64,000 nt of DNA from Gammaproteobacteria bacterium 13_2_20CM_66_19 (GTDB lineage Bacteria; Pseudomonadota; Gammaproteobacteria; Steroidobacterales; Steroidobacteraceae). Where the stretch lies: contig MNCZ01000086.1 in assembly GCA_001914695.1 (NCBI GenBank), forward strand, positions 1 to 64,000. The letters are read 5' to 3'. The position numbers were made by a program, and so were the translations under genes. Each line of letters begins with the position of its first letter. Positions within the stretch are counted from its first letter, which is position 1. The notes beneath the pieces were generated by a model that was not told where the DNA came from, did not search any database, and saw nothing but the letters and a program-made list of their open reading frames with translations. Below, in pieces: positions 53,764-63,502 of this stretch.

Positions 53764-55068
53764 TCAGTGTAGCGCGTGCGCGGTGCCCGCCGCGCCGCCG
53801 TGCGCAACGGTGTCGAGCCGCGCGAGCGCGGCGCTCACGTCCACCACCGGCGGATCGGAGATCGCGGCCGAGCGGTCGGTCGCGGCCCCGCCGAGGAGCG
53901 AGGCGATGAAGCCCGAGGTGAGCCGCGTGGGCGATGCCGACATCAGCAACGCAATCACGCCCGTCAGCTCGGCGGCGGCCACCGACGCCCCGGACTCGAA
54001 GTCGTACTGCGCTCCCGGCCGGAGCGTCAGTACGTGCTGCCCCGGAGCGCCGAATGCGCCAGCCGGCAGCGGCTGCTCGCTGGCGGCGGCGGCGAGCACG
54101 CCGGGGACCGCCGCGGGAAAGCCCTCGCCGGCTCCGCCGGTGGCGCCGACGAACGTAATGCCGCGAGCCATGCCCCTCTCGATGAGAGCGGTCAGCAGCG
54201 GATCGGAGGGGCCCGCCAGGCTCAGATTGACCAGCGGCGCGCCGGAGGCGAAGGCGGCCGCGAGCGCCCGGGCCAGCGTGAAGGTGTTGCAGGCGGCTGC
54301 GTCGCTGTCGGGCTCGAGCTGCCAGCAAGCCTCGAATACCTCGAGCTCCGCCTGCGGAGCGATGCCCACGATGCCGATGTGGTTGTTGGCGACGGCGGCA
54401 ATCAGGCCGGCCATCGCGGTTCCATGGCGCAGGAGCGGCGCCGCGGGCTCGCCCGCGCGCGGCGTCCCGAGCTTGCCTAAGAAAGAATGGGTGCCGCGGA
54501 TCCGTCCGGCGAGATCGGGATGCCGGGCGTCGACGCCGGTGTCGATGAGCGCGATGCGCACGCCCGCCCCCTGGGCGCGCGCGTGAGCACGGGCGATGCC
54601 GAGCGTCACGAGATTGCTCTGCAGGTCATAAAGCGGATCGTTGTAGGGCGCGGCCGGCGCGGCCGCTCCCGTGAGGGTGTGAAACTCGTTGAGCGGCTGC
54701 GCCAGCACGACGCGCGCATCCTTCGAGAGCGCGGCCAGCACCTCCGGCACCGCGCGGCCATCGGTGATCTCGTATACCACGCAGTGTATCGCGAGCGCCT
54801 TGATCGGCCAGCTCGCCACTTCACGAAGGGAGTAGGCGAGCGCCACGCGGTGTGCCTGCTGTTGCGCGCTCTGTCCGACGCGGTAACCGTCGCCGCCGTA
54901 GCGGCTGCCGGTGGTGCCCGCGGGACCCGGTGCGCTGTGCGGCTCGTTGGCGAAGGCGACGACGATCCGCGGCGGCTGCGCCGGCGCCCCGGCCGCAGGC
55001 TCCGCGGCGCGAGCGGCTCCCGCCACCAGCGCCAGGCAGATCACGATGGCGCGCACGATGGCGCGCAT
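53764..55068 (-). CDS. S8 family (subtilisin-like) serine peptidase, exported
   Basis: Signal peptide; catalytic IALIDTGVDARHPDL, LLRHGTAMAGLIAA, FESGASVAAAELTGVIALLM. Confidence 0.92.
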   Translation of the reverse strand: MRAIVRAIVICLALVAGAARAAEPAAGAPAQPPRIVVAFANEPHSAPGPAGTTGSRYGGDGYRVGQSAQQQAHRVALAYSLREVASWPIKALAIHCVVYEITDGRAVPEVLAALSKDARVVLAQPLNEFHTLTGAAAPAAPYNDPLYDLQSNLVTLGIARAHARAQGAGVRIALIDTGVDARHPDLAGRIRGTHSFLGKLGTPRAGEPAAPLLRHGTAMAGLIAAVANNHIGIVGIAPQAELEVFEACWQLEPDSDAAACNTFTLARALAAAFASGAPLVNLSLAGPSDPLLTALIERGMARGITFVGATGGAGEGFPAAVPGVLAAAASEQPLPAGAFGAPGQHVLTLRPGAQYDFESGASVAAAELTGVIALLMSASPTRLTSGFIASLLGGAATDRSAAISDPPVVDVSAALARLDTVAHGGAAGTAHALH

Positions 55069-55793
55069 CACGGTCTCCCGGTGCGCCGTCCCTGCGCGCT
55101 CTCGGACGGCTCGGCGCTGGCGAGCGGCTCGACCCACCGCACGCGCTGATCGGCGTGCAGCCGCGCGGCGAGCGCACGCATCTGCGAGCCCGCCGCTTCG
55201 GAGGAGGGGCTGCCGGCCGCGGCAGTGCTGACGGGCGCGATGCCGAATATGCCGGTCGCATCCGGTCCCTCGACCACGCGCGCTCCGGCCGAGCGCAGCA
55301 TCTGCTCCATTTCCCCGATCGGCAGCGAGCGCTCGAAGGCGACGTGCAGTACGCCGGGGGAGGCGTGACCGGGGGCCGTGTGCGTGGCATAACGCGGCTG
55401 TGCCCAGCGGTAGGCAGTCGTCGCGACCGCCGCGAGTCCGACGGCCAGCACGAGGCTTGCCGCCCACGCGAGCCGTGGCTCACGCCACACGGCGGCCGAC
55501 GCCGCAGAGGCGCGGGCCTGCGCGGAGGGGCCCACGCGCGGCTCTCGGGAGCCGTGACCGTCGATGCGGTCCATGAGCCTGCGGAAGGACGGTCCCGGCG
55601 CGTACGTCACGCGTTCGGGCTCGGTCAGCAGCTGGCACATGAGGCGCTGGCGGGCGAGCTCCTCGGTGCACGCGGCGCACTCGGAGAGATGTTCCTCCAC
55701 CTCGAGGCGCTCGCGCGGAGACAGCCGCCCGTTGGCGAGCCACGGCAACAGCAGCCAGGACTCCTCGTGCCGGCCAATGCGGTTCGGGATCAT
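55068..55793 (-). CDS. Zinc-finger (HC2-type) anti-sigma factor with periplasmic C-terminal domain
   Basis: LEVEEHLSECAACTEELARQRLMCQLL, single TM AWAASLVLAVGLAAVATTAYRW; ATGA overlap with sigma gene. Confidence 0.87.
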   Translation of the reverse strand: MIPNRIGRHEESWLLLPWLANGRLSPRERLEVEEHLSECAACTEELARQRLMCQLLTEPERVTYAPGPSFRRLMDRIDGHGSREPRVGPSAQARASAASAAVWREPRLAWAASLVLAVGLAAVATTAYRWAQPRYATHTAPGHASPGVLHVAFERSLPIGEMEQMLRSAGARVVEGPDATGIFGIAPVSTAAAGSPSSEAAGSQMRALAARLHADQRVRWVEPLASAEPSESAQGRRTGRP

Positions 55794-56446
55794 GACTCGC
55801 GACCCTCCCGCGCGGCCGGCCCGTCGGCGGGGCGCGCACCCTCCCGCTCCACGGCGCCGGCGAGCTGCGGCAGCAGTTTCTTCAGCTTCGCCCGCGCGTG
55901 AAACAGTCGAGTCTTCACCGTGTTCACCGGACAATCCATGATGGTCGCAATCTCTTGGCAGGAATATCCGAGCTCATAGCACAGCTCCACTGCGAGCCGC
56001 TGCTCGACGGGCAGCTGCGCGAGCGCTGACGTGAGCCAGTCGCGCAGCTCCTCGGCCCGATGCGGCTCCTCACTCGTAAGTGGCAGGAACTCCTCGTCCA
56101 GGTTCTGCGCCGCCCCACGTGAGGCGGCCCGCAGCGCATTGCGCGCCTTGCGGTACGCGATCCCCAGGATCCAGGTCGAGGGCTGGGAGTCGCCGCGGAA
56201 GTCGCGCGCCTTGCGCCACACCACCCAGAAGGTGTCGTTGATGACCTCCTCGGCCAGGTCGTAGCGGTGCGTGAGGCGTGTGAGGAAGCGCGCCATGCGG
56301 CGGTGATAGAGATGATAGAGCTCCTCGAATGCCCGGCGATCACCCTCCGCGACGCGCGCGACGAGATCCACCTCACGCGCCACCGAGGCTGCTCCCCGGT
56401 AAGTTGGTTCCGCTAGTCCCACGTCGTCGTAGCCCGTCGCCTTCAC
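55790..56446 (-). CDS. ECF-type RNA polymerase sigma factor
   Basis: VAEGDRRAFEELYHLYHRRMARFLTRLTHRYDLAEEVINDTFWVVWRKARDFRGDSQPSTWILGIAYRKARNALR, YSCQEIATIMDCPVNTVKTRLFHARAKLKKLL. Confidence 0.95.
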   Translation of the reverse strand: MKATGYDDVGLAEPTYRGAASVAREVDLVARVAEGDRRAFEELYHLYHRRMARFLTRLTHRYDLAEEVINDTFWVVWRKARDFRGDSQPSTWILGIAYRKARNALRAASRGAAQNLDEEFLPLTSEEPHRAEELRDWLTSALAQLPVEQRLAVELCYELGYSCQEIATIMDCPVNTVKTRLFHARAKLKKLLPQLAGAVEREGARPADGPAAREGRES

Positions 56447-56537
56447 TTCGTGCCTTTAACAACGGTAGGTGTCATCCGGCCCGGTTTTGGTTCAAAAAAC
56501 CCTGTGCGCGGGACTATCCGCCGTGGCGTCCGCGAGG

Positions 56538-57323
56538 TCAAAAGTGCCAGCTCACCGTTCCGGCAAAGTGGTGATCGGCGATGGGATAGGAGAAGAGCTC
56601 GCGCGCCTGCTTCTGGGTGAGGAAATAACCGAAGTCGAGCCGCCAGCGGCGCCGCTCGAGCGCGAGGCCCGCGTTGCCGTACCCGTAGCCGGTGGCCGCG
56701 AAGCGGCGTGGGCCCGAGCCGGTCGAGCGGTAATAGCCGGCACCCCCGGTCGCGAACACCCCGTGACCGATCAGCCATTGGCCGGTCGTGTCGGCGACCC
56801 AGGCGGGGCTGCGGGTGATGCGCGACTGGTACCAGTAGCGCGGCGCGTTCGGAATCACCGACAGCGACAAGGACCAGCGGTCCAGCCAGATCAGTGCTCC
56901 CGAGACCTCCTGGTAGTCGTCGGAGAGCTCCTGTGTCCGGCCCACGTAGTAGCGACTGCGGGCGCTCACGCTTGCGGCCCAGGCGCTGCCGAACTCGAGG
57001 CGATGCCCGAGGTAGAGCTCGAGGTCATACCCGGCATAGGGGTCGAGATCATGGGCGCGCGTGGACGCCCAGACGCCGCCGAAAGCTCCTCCGGGCGTGT
57101 CGGCGTGCAGATCCGCCTGCAGCGCCGCACTCCCGGAGCTCTGCGAGAGCCCGCGGTAGATGAAGTCGCTCGTGACGGCGAGATTGCCGCCCCACGAAAC
57201 CTGGGGCCAGGAAGCGGCGGTGGCCGATTGCGGCGCGCCGGCTGTGACGAGTGCACAGGCCATTAGCGCGCACCTCGACAACCAGCGCCCCGGTGCGAGC
57301 TTGGCGGCGTGCGAAGGAACCAC
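56538..57323 (-). CDS. TorF-family putative porin (TIGR02001-like)
   Basis: Signal peptide, [45 protein letters not shown], beta-barrel-like, C-terminal WHF. Confidence 0.88.
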   Translation of the reverse strand: MVPSHAAKLAPGRWLSRCALMACALVTAGAPQSATAASWPQVSWGGNLAVTSDFIYRGLSQSSGSAALQADLHADTPGGAFGGVWASTRAHDLDPYAGYDLELYLGHRLEFGSAWAASVSARSRYYVGRTQELSDDYQEVSGALIWLDRWSLSLSVIPNAPRYWYQSRITRSPAWVADTTGQWLIGHGVFATGGAGYYRSTGSGPRRFAATGYGYGNAGLALERRRWRLDFGYFLTQKQARELFSYPIADHHFAGTVSWHF

Positions 57324-57470
57324 GGATTACCCTGTCGGTCGTTAACAGAGTGTAGAGCCATCCCCGGGGAGGCGGTACCGTTGGTCCGGCGGGGTGACCG
57401 GCCGATTCCGCCACTCGGAGGGCGGCGTGCAAGCGGCCGCGGCCGCGCCGGACGTATACTTGAACCCCTT

Positions 57471-57950
57471 ATGGACCCATTACCGCCGGCTGAAAGCGCC
57501 GTGGTGCGGCGCATCGTGGCGGACCTGAAGGGACGCCCCGGACCGCTCCTCGAAGTATTGCATGCGATACAGGCGGCACTCGGCTTTGTACCCGAGGGAG
57601 CCGTTCCCCTGGTGGCCGAGGGCTTGAACCTCTCGCGCGCCGAGGTGCACGGCGTCGTCAGCTTCTACCACTACTTCCGCCACACGCGCCCCGGCGCTCA
57701 CCTGGTGAGCCTGTGTCAGGCCGAGTCGTGTCAGTCGATGGGTGCGCAGGCTCTCGCCGCGCACGCGCGGCGCCGCCTCGGGATCGATTTTCACCAGACG
57801 ACCGCCGACGGACGCTTCTCGCTCGAGCCGGTCTACTGTCTCGGCAACTGCGCCTGCTCCCCCGCGGTCATGATCGACGGGCGCCTTCATGGCCGCGTCA
57901 CGCCCGAGCGCTTCGACGCGCTGGTTGCCGACGGGGCGGCTGCGCCATGA
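57471..57950 (+). CDS. fdsG: NAD-dependent formate dehydrogenase gamma subunit
   Basis: NuoE-like: [73 protein letters not shown]. Confidence 0.94.
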   Translation: MDPLPPAESAVVRRIVADLKGRPGPLLEVLHAIQAALGFVPEGAVPLVAEGLNLSRAEVHGVVSFYHYFRHTRPGAHLVSLCQAESCQSMGAQALAAHARRRLGIDFHQTTADGRFSLEPVYCLGNCACSPAVMIDGRLHGRVTPERFDALVADGAAAP

Positions 57951-59488
57951 CCACCACCGTCTACGTGCCCGGCGACGCTGGCGCGCTGTCGGTGGGCGCG
58001 GGCGAGGTCGCGAAGGCACTCACCGCCGAGGCGGCGCGCCGCCGAGCGCCAATAAAGCTGGTACGCAACGGCTCGCGGGGCGCCTACTGGCTCGAGCCGC
58101 TCGTCGAGGTCGCGACCGCTCGCGGCCGCCTCGCCTACGGTCCTGTCACCGCGGCCGACGTGGCCGCTCTCTTCGATGCCGACTTCCTCAACGGCGGCTC
58201 GCACGCGCTCTCGCTCGGCGCGGCCGATTCGATCCCGTGGCTGAAGGGTCAGCAGCGCCTCACCTTCGAGCGGGTGGGCATCGTCGACCCGGCGAGCGTT
58301 GCGGACTATGTGAAGCACGGCGGCTACCAGGGACTGACGAAGGCGCTTGCGATGGCGCCGGCGGCCATCGTGCAGGCGATCACGAGCTCGGGCCTGCGCG
58401 GTCGTGGCGGAGCGGCCTTCCCGACCGGCATCAAGTGGAAGACCGTGCTCGATCAGCCTGCGGGCCAGAAGTACATCACCTGCAACGCCGACGAGGGCGA
58501 CTCGGGCACCTTCTCCGACCGCATGCTGATGGAGGGGGATCCCTTCTCGCTCATCGAGGGCATGACCATCGCCGGCATCGCGGTCGGCGCCACCCAGGGC
58601 TACATTTATCTGCGCGCCGAGTACCCGCATTCCTTGCGGGCGCTCCGCACCGCCATCGCCGCGGCCCACCAGGCCGGCTACCTCGGCGGCGATGTCGCCG
58701 GCGCGGGTAAGCGCTTCGAGCTCGAGGTCCGCCTCGGCGCGGGCGCCTACATCTGCGGCGAAGAGACCTCGATGCTCGAGAGTCTCGAGGGCCGGCGCGG
58801 GGAAGTGCGGGTGCGGCCGCCGCTCCCGGCCATCAAGGGTTTGTTCGGGCAACCGACGGTCGTCAACAACGTCGTAACCCTCGCGACCGTTCCCTGGGTT
58901 CTCGCGCACGGCGCGGAGGCCTACGCGGGCTTTGGTGTGGGCAAGTCGCGCGGCACGCTGCCGATCCAGCTCGCGGGCAACATCCGCCGCGGGGGACTCG
59001 TGGAGCGCGCCTTCGGGCTTTCGCTCCGGGAACTCCTGTACGACTATGGCGGCGGCAGCGCCACGGGCAAGCCGATCCGCGCGGTTCAGGTCGGCGGGCC
59101 GCTCGGCGCCTATGTACCGTCATCTCAGTTCGATACCCTGGTCGACTACGAAGCGCTCGCCGGCATCGGCGCGATGCTCGGCCACGGCGGCCTCGTGGTG
59201 TTCGACGACGGCGTCGACATGGCGCGCATGGCGCGCTATGCGATGGAATTCTGCGCGATCGAGTCCTGCGGCAAGTGCACGCCGTGCCGCATCGGCTCGA
59301 CGCGCGGCGTGGAGGTCATCGATCGCATTCTCGAGGGCGTCGACGGCGAGCGGAACATCCGGCTGCTCGAGGAGCTCTGCGAGACCATGGTGCAGGGGTC
59401 GCTCTGCGGCCTCGGCGGCATGGCGCCGTTCCCGGTCCAGAGCGCCCTCAGGCATTTCAGAGAAGACTTTCGCGCGCGGGTGAAGTAA
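57947..59488 (+). CDS. fdsB: NAD-dependent formate dehydrogenase beta subunit (NuoF-like)
   Basis: [74 protein letters not shown]. Confidence 0.95.
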   Translation: MTTTVYVPGDAGALSVGAGEVAKALTAEAARRRAPIKLVRNGSRGAYWLEPLVEVATARGRLAYGPVTAADVAALFDADFLNGGSHALSLGAADSIPWLKGQQRLTFERVGIVDPASVADYVKHGGYQGLTKALAMAPAAIVQAITSSGLRGRGGAAFPTGIKWKTVLDQPAGQKYITCNADEGDSGTFSDRMLMEGDPFSLIEGMTIAGIAVGATQGYIYLRAEYPHSLRALRTAIAAAHQAGYLGGDVAGAGKRFELEVRLGAGAYICGEETSMLESLEGRRGEVRVRPPLPAIKGLFGQPTVVNNVVTLATVPWVLAHGAEAYAGFGVGKSRGTLPIQLAGNIRRGGLVERAFGLSLRELLYDYGGGSATGKPIRAVQVGGPLGAYVPSSQFDTLVDYEALAGIGAMLGHGGLVVFDDGVDMARMARYAMEFCAIESCGKCTPCRIGSTRGVEVIDRILEGVDGERNIRLLEELCETMVQGSLCGLGGMAPFPVQSALRHFREDFRARVK

Positions 59489-59508
59489 GGCACGAGCGAG
59501 GCTGAACG

Positions 59509-62373
59509 ATGTACGCAATAGACTACGAGGACTTTGGAACCCCGGCGCCGGTGAATGGCGCAGCCACCGTCACGGTGGAGGTGGACGGCCGCCCCGTCAC
59601 GGTGCCGGACGGGACCTCCGTGATGCGCGCCGCGGCGCTCGCGGGGGTGAAGGTGCCGAAGCTCTGCGCGACCGACACCTTGAAGGCGTTCGGCTCCTGC
59701 CGGCTGTGCCTGGTCGAGATCGAAGGACGCAAGGGCTATCCCGCCTCCTGCACCACCACCGTGGCCGCGGGCATGAAGATCCGCACCCAGTCGGACAAGC
59801 TCCTGCAGCTGCGCCGCGGGGTCATCGACCTTTACGTCTCGGACCATCCGCTCGAGTGCGCGAGCTGCCCGGCGCAGGGGCACTGCGAGCTCGAGGACAT
59901 GGCCGCGGCCGTCGGCATCACCGGGAGCTCCTACACGGGCGGGGCCATGCACCGCCCGATGCCGAAGGACGAGAGCAACCCCTATTTCGCGTTCGATCCG
60001 CAGCTGTGCATCGTGTGCTCGCGCTGCGTGCGCGCCTGCGACGAGATCCAGGGCACCTTCGCGCTCACGATCCAGGGGCGGGGCTTCGGCTCGAAGGTGG
60101 CGGCGAGCCAGGACCAGCCGTTCCTCGATTCCGAGTGCGTCTCCTGCGGGGCGTGCATCGAGTCCTGTCCCACCGGGGCGCTCACCGAGAAGTCGATCAT
60201 CGGGCTCGGCCAGCCCGAGCGCGCGCTCGACACCACCTGCGCGTACTGCGGCGTGGGCTGTGGCTTCAAGGCCGAGGTGCGCGGCGAGGGCGCGGACGTG
60301 GAAGTGGTGCGCATGACGCCGGATCGCGCCGGGAAGGCCAATCACGGACACGCCTGCATCAAGGGGCGCTTCGCCTGGGGCTATGCCACGCACTCCGACC
60401 GTGTGCTGAAACCCATGATCCGCGAGACCATCCGCGACGAATGGCGGGAAGTCTCCTGGGAGGAGGCGATCGGCTACGCGGCGAGCGAGATCCGCCGCGT
60501 TCAGACGAAGTACGGCCGCGACTCGGTGGGCGGCATCACCTCCTCGCGCTGCACGAACGAGGAGACCTTCCTGGTGCAGAAGCTGGTGCGCGCCGCCTTC
60601 GGCAACAACAACGTCGACACCTGCGCGCGCGTGTGCCACTCGCCCACGGGCTACGGGCTGAAGAACACTCTCGGGGAGTCCGCGGGCACCCAGGCGTTCG
60701 ATTCGGTCATGAATGCGGACGTCGTCATGATCATCGGCGCCAATCCGACCGACGGTCACCCGGTGTTCGCCTCGCAGTTGAAACGGCGCCTGCGCCAGGG
60801 CGCGAAGCTCATCATCGCCGACCCGCGCGAGATCGCCTTGGTACGCACGCCGCACATCGAGGCGGACGAGCACCTGCAGCTCAAGCCCGGCACCAACGTG
60901 GCGCTGCTGAATGCGCTCGCGCACGTGGTGGTGACCGAGGGTCTCGCCCGGGAAGCCTACGTCGCCGAACGCTGCGAGCCGGATTCCTACGCGAAGTGGA
61001 AGGCGTTCGTCGCCGAGCCGCGGAATTCCCCGGAGGAATCAGAGAGCATCACCGGCGTGCCGGCGGAGCGCGTGCGGCGCGCGGCGCGGCTCTACGCGCG
61101 CGCCGGCAACGGCGCCATTTACTATGGGCTCGGGGTCACCGAGCACAGTCAGGGCACGACCGCGGTCATGGGCATCGCCAACCTCGCCATGGCCACCGGC
61201 AATCTGGGCCGCGAGGGTGTGGGCGTCAGCCCGCTGCGCGGTCAGAACAACGTGCAGGGCTCCTGCGACATGGGCTCGTTCCCGCACGAGTTCAGCGCCT
61301 ACCGCCACGTGTCCGATCCCGTGGTGCGCGGCTCGTTCGAGGAGGTCTGGGGCGTCAAGCTGCAGGCGGAGCCGGGACTGCGCATTCCCAACATGTTCGA
61401 GGCGGCGCTCGATGGCACCTTCAAGGGCATGTACGTGCAGGGCGAGGACTTCGTGCAGTCTGACCCCAACACTCACCACGTGAGCGCCGCGATGGCCTCG
61501 CTCGAGATCTGCATCGTCCAGGATCTGTTCCTGAACGAGGTGGCGAAGTTCGCGCACGTGTTCCTGCCGGGCTCCTCCTTCCTCGAGAAGGACGGCACGT
61601 TCACCAACGCCGAGCGGCGCACCTCGCGCGTGCGCAAGATCATTGAGCCGCTCGCGGGCTATCAGGACTGGGAAATCACCTGCCTGCTCTCCGAGGCGCT
61701 CGGCTACCCGATGCGCTACGGCCATGCGGGCGAGATCCTCGAGGAGATCGCGCGGCTCACGCCGACCTTCGCCGGCATGAGCTTCGAGAAGATCGACCGC
61801 CTGGGGAGCGTCCAGTGGCCCTGCAACGATGCGGCTCCCGAGGGCACGCCCACCATGCACGTCGGTCAGTTCGTGCGCGGCAAGGGCAAGTTCTGGCCCA
61901 CCGAGTACGTGCCGACGAGCGAGCGCGTGACCAGCCGCTTCCCGCTGATCCTCACCACCGGCCGGATACTCACTCAGTACAACGTCGGGGCGCAGACGCG
62001 CCGCACGCGCAACGTCATCTGGCACGCCGAGGACGTGCTCGAGATCCATCCGCACGATGCCGAGATGCGTGGCATCAGCGACGGGGACTGGGTGGGGCTC
62101 ACGAGCCGCGCCGGCGAGACGGTGCTGCGCGCGAAGGTGTCCGAGAAGATCGCCCCAGGAGTGGTGTACACGACGTTCCACTTCCCGGAGACCAATGCCA
62201 ACGTGGTCACCACCGAGAACTCCGACTGGGCGACCAATTGCCCCGAGTACAAGGTGACCGCGGTGGAAGTGGTGCTGGTGAACCAGAAGGAAGCCTGGCA
62301 GAAGCGCGCCGAGGCCGAGCGCGCCGCGCCGCTTCCGGCGCGCAAGCGCAAGCCCGATCGCGCGCCCGCCTGA
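59509..62373 (+). CDS. fdsA: NAD-dependent formate dehydrogenase alpha (molybdopterin) subunit, Cys-type
   Basis: 2Fe-2S and 4Fe-4S ferredoxin motifs, TTCAYCGVGCGF, NVDTCARVCHSPTGYGLKNTLG, GANPTDGHPVFASQLKRRL. Confidence 0.96.
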   Translation: MYAIDYEDFGTPAPVNGAATVTVEVDGRPVTVPDGTSVMRAAALAGVKVPKLCATDTLKAFGSCRLCLVEIEGRKGYPASCTTTVAAGMKIRTQSDKLLQLRRGVIDLYVSDHPLECASCPAQGHCELEDMAAAVGITGSSYTGGAMHRPMPKDESNPYFAFDPQLCIVCSRCVRACDEIQGTFALTIQGRGFGSKVAASQDQPFLDSECVSCGACIESCPTGALTEKSIIGLGQPERALDTTCAYCGVGCGFKAEVRGEGADVEVVRMTPDRAGKANHGHACIKGRFAWGYATHSDRVLKPMIRETIRDEWREVSWEEAIGYAASEIRRVQTKYGRDSVGGITSSRCTNEETFLVQKLVRAAFGNNNVDTCARVCHSPTGYGLKNTLGESAGTQAFDSVMNADVVMIIGANPTDGHPVFASQLKRRLRQGAKLIIADPREIALVRTPHIEADEHLQLKPGTNVALLNALAHVVVTEGLAREAYVAERCEPDSYAKWKAFVAEPRNSPEESESITGVPAERVRRAARLYARAGNGAIYYGLGVTEHSQGTTAVMGIANLAMATGNLGREGVGVSPLRGQNNVQGSCDMGSFPHEFSAYRHVSDPVVRGSFEEVWGVKLQAEPGLRIPNMFEAALDGTFKGMYVQGEDFVQSDPNTHHVSAAMASLEICIVQDLFLNEVAKFAHVFLPGSSFLEKDGTFTNAERRTSRVRKIIEPLAGYQDWEITCLLSEALGYPMRYGHAGEILEEIARLTPTFAGMSFEKIDRLGSVQWPCNDAAPEGTPTMHVGQFVRGKGKFWPTEYVPTSERVTSRFPLILTTGRILTQYNVGAQTRRTRNVIWHAEDVLEIHPHDAEMRGISDGDWVGLTSRAGETVLRAKVSEKIAPGVVYTTFHFPETNANVVTTENSDWATNCPEYKVTAVEVVLVNQKEAWQKRAEAERAAPLPARKRKPDRAPA

Positions 62374-62380
62374 GCGGGGG

Positions 62381-63193
62381 ATGAACGCACAGCCCGCACC
62401 CGCGGCGGTCAGCGCCGAAGTCGAGATCGAGCGCTGGTCGGGCGGCGCGCTCGCCCACACCACCGACCTCGTGGCCGAGGAGGTGCCGGTCGCGCTCGTC
62501 TATCACGACGTGCCGCACGTCGTAATGCTCGCGACCCCGGCCGACCTCGAGGACTACGGCGTCGGGTTCACGCTGAGCGAGGGACTGGTGGCGCGCGCCG
62601 AGGAGATCCGCGGCGTGGAGGTCACCTACGGCGCGCTCTCCGCGGACGTCCACATCAGCGTGGCGTGGGAGCGTTTCACGCAGCTGCTGCAACGCCGCCG
62701 CAACCTCGCGGGCCGCACCGGCTGCGGCCTGTGCGGTGCGGAGAGCGCCGAGGATGCGATCCGCGAGTGCGGCCCGGTGCCGGACGGTGTGAGCGTCACG
62801 AGCGCGGCGCTCCACGCGGCGATTGCGGAGCTCTCCGGCCGCCAGCCGATCAATGCGCGCACCGGGAGCGTGCACGCGGCGGCCTGGGTGGTGCCGGGAG
62901 AGGGGATTAAAGTCGTGCGCGAGGATGTCGGCCGGCACAATGCGCTCGACAAGGCCATCGGTGCGCTCTCGCGAGAGCGCACCGATTTCGCCGCCGGCTA
63001 CATGCTCATCACCAGCCGCGCGAGCTACGAGATGGTGCAGAAGTGCGCCACCGTCGGGATCTCGCTGCTGGTCGCGCTCTCGGCGCCGACCGCGTTCGCC
63101 GTGCGCCTGGCGCAGCGCTCGGGGCTCACGCTCGTGGCCTTCGCGCGCGCCGACCAGCACGTGGTCTACGCCCATCCGCACCGAGTGAAATAG
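62381..63193 (+). CDS. fdhD: Formate dehydrogenase accessory sulfurtransferase FdhD
   Basis: GRTGCGLCGAES CxxC, NARTGSVHAAAWV, VREDVGRHNALDKAIGAL, ALSAPTAFAVRLAQRSGLTLVAFAR. Confidence 0.95.
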   Translation: MNAQPAPAAVSAEVEIERWSGGALAHTTDLVAEEVPVALVYHDVPHVVMLATPADLEDYGVGFTLSEGLVARAEEIRGVEVTYGALSADVHISVAWERFTQLLQRRRNLAGRTGCGLCGAESAEDAIRECGPVPDGVSVTSAALHAAIAELSGRQPINARTGSVHAAAWVVPGEGIKVVREDVGRHNALDKAIGALSRERTDFAAGYMLITSRASYEMVQKCATVGISLLVALSAPTAFAVRLAQRSGLTLVAFARADQHVVYAHPHRVK

Positions 63194-63208
63194 GCACCGA
63201 CCAAACCC

Positions 63209-63502
63209 ATGAACATCGATCTGCTCATCAAGATGACGAACGAGATCGGCGACTTCTTCGCCGGCACCGCGCAGCCCGAGGAGGCCGCGCGCGCCGTGGC
63301 CAATCACCTGAAGCGCTATTGGGAGCCGCGCATGCGCGCACAGATGCTCGCCTACTACGAGCAACGCCAGGGCGCCGGTCTCTCGGATCTCGCCCGCAGC
63401 GCGGTGGCGCTCCTTGCCGCGGGCGCGAGCGGCCCCGCAGCCGGCGCGCCGCTGCCGGCCGGGCCCGGATCGGGTGCGCCTCCGCAGGGCACCAAGGCAT
63501 GA
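63209..63502 (+). CDS. fdsD: Formate dehydrogenase subunit delta
   Basis: LIKMTNEIGDFFAGTAQPEEAARAVANHLKRYWEPRMRAQMLAYYEQ. Confidence 0.9.
   Translation: MNIDLLIKMTNEIGDFFAGTAQPEEAARAVANHLKRYWEPRMRAQMLAYYEQRQGAGLSDLARSAVALLAAGASGPAAGAPLPAGPGSGAPPQGTKA

Noticed and set aside
59509-62373. Possible selenocysteine formate dehydrogenase
   Set aside because: The conserved position reads Cys (CARVCHSPT) and there is no in-frame TGA; Cys-type enzyme.
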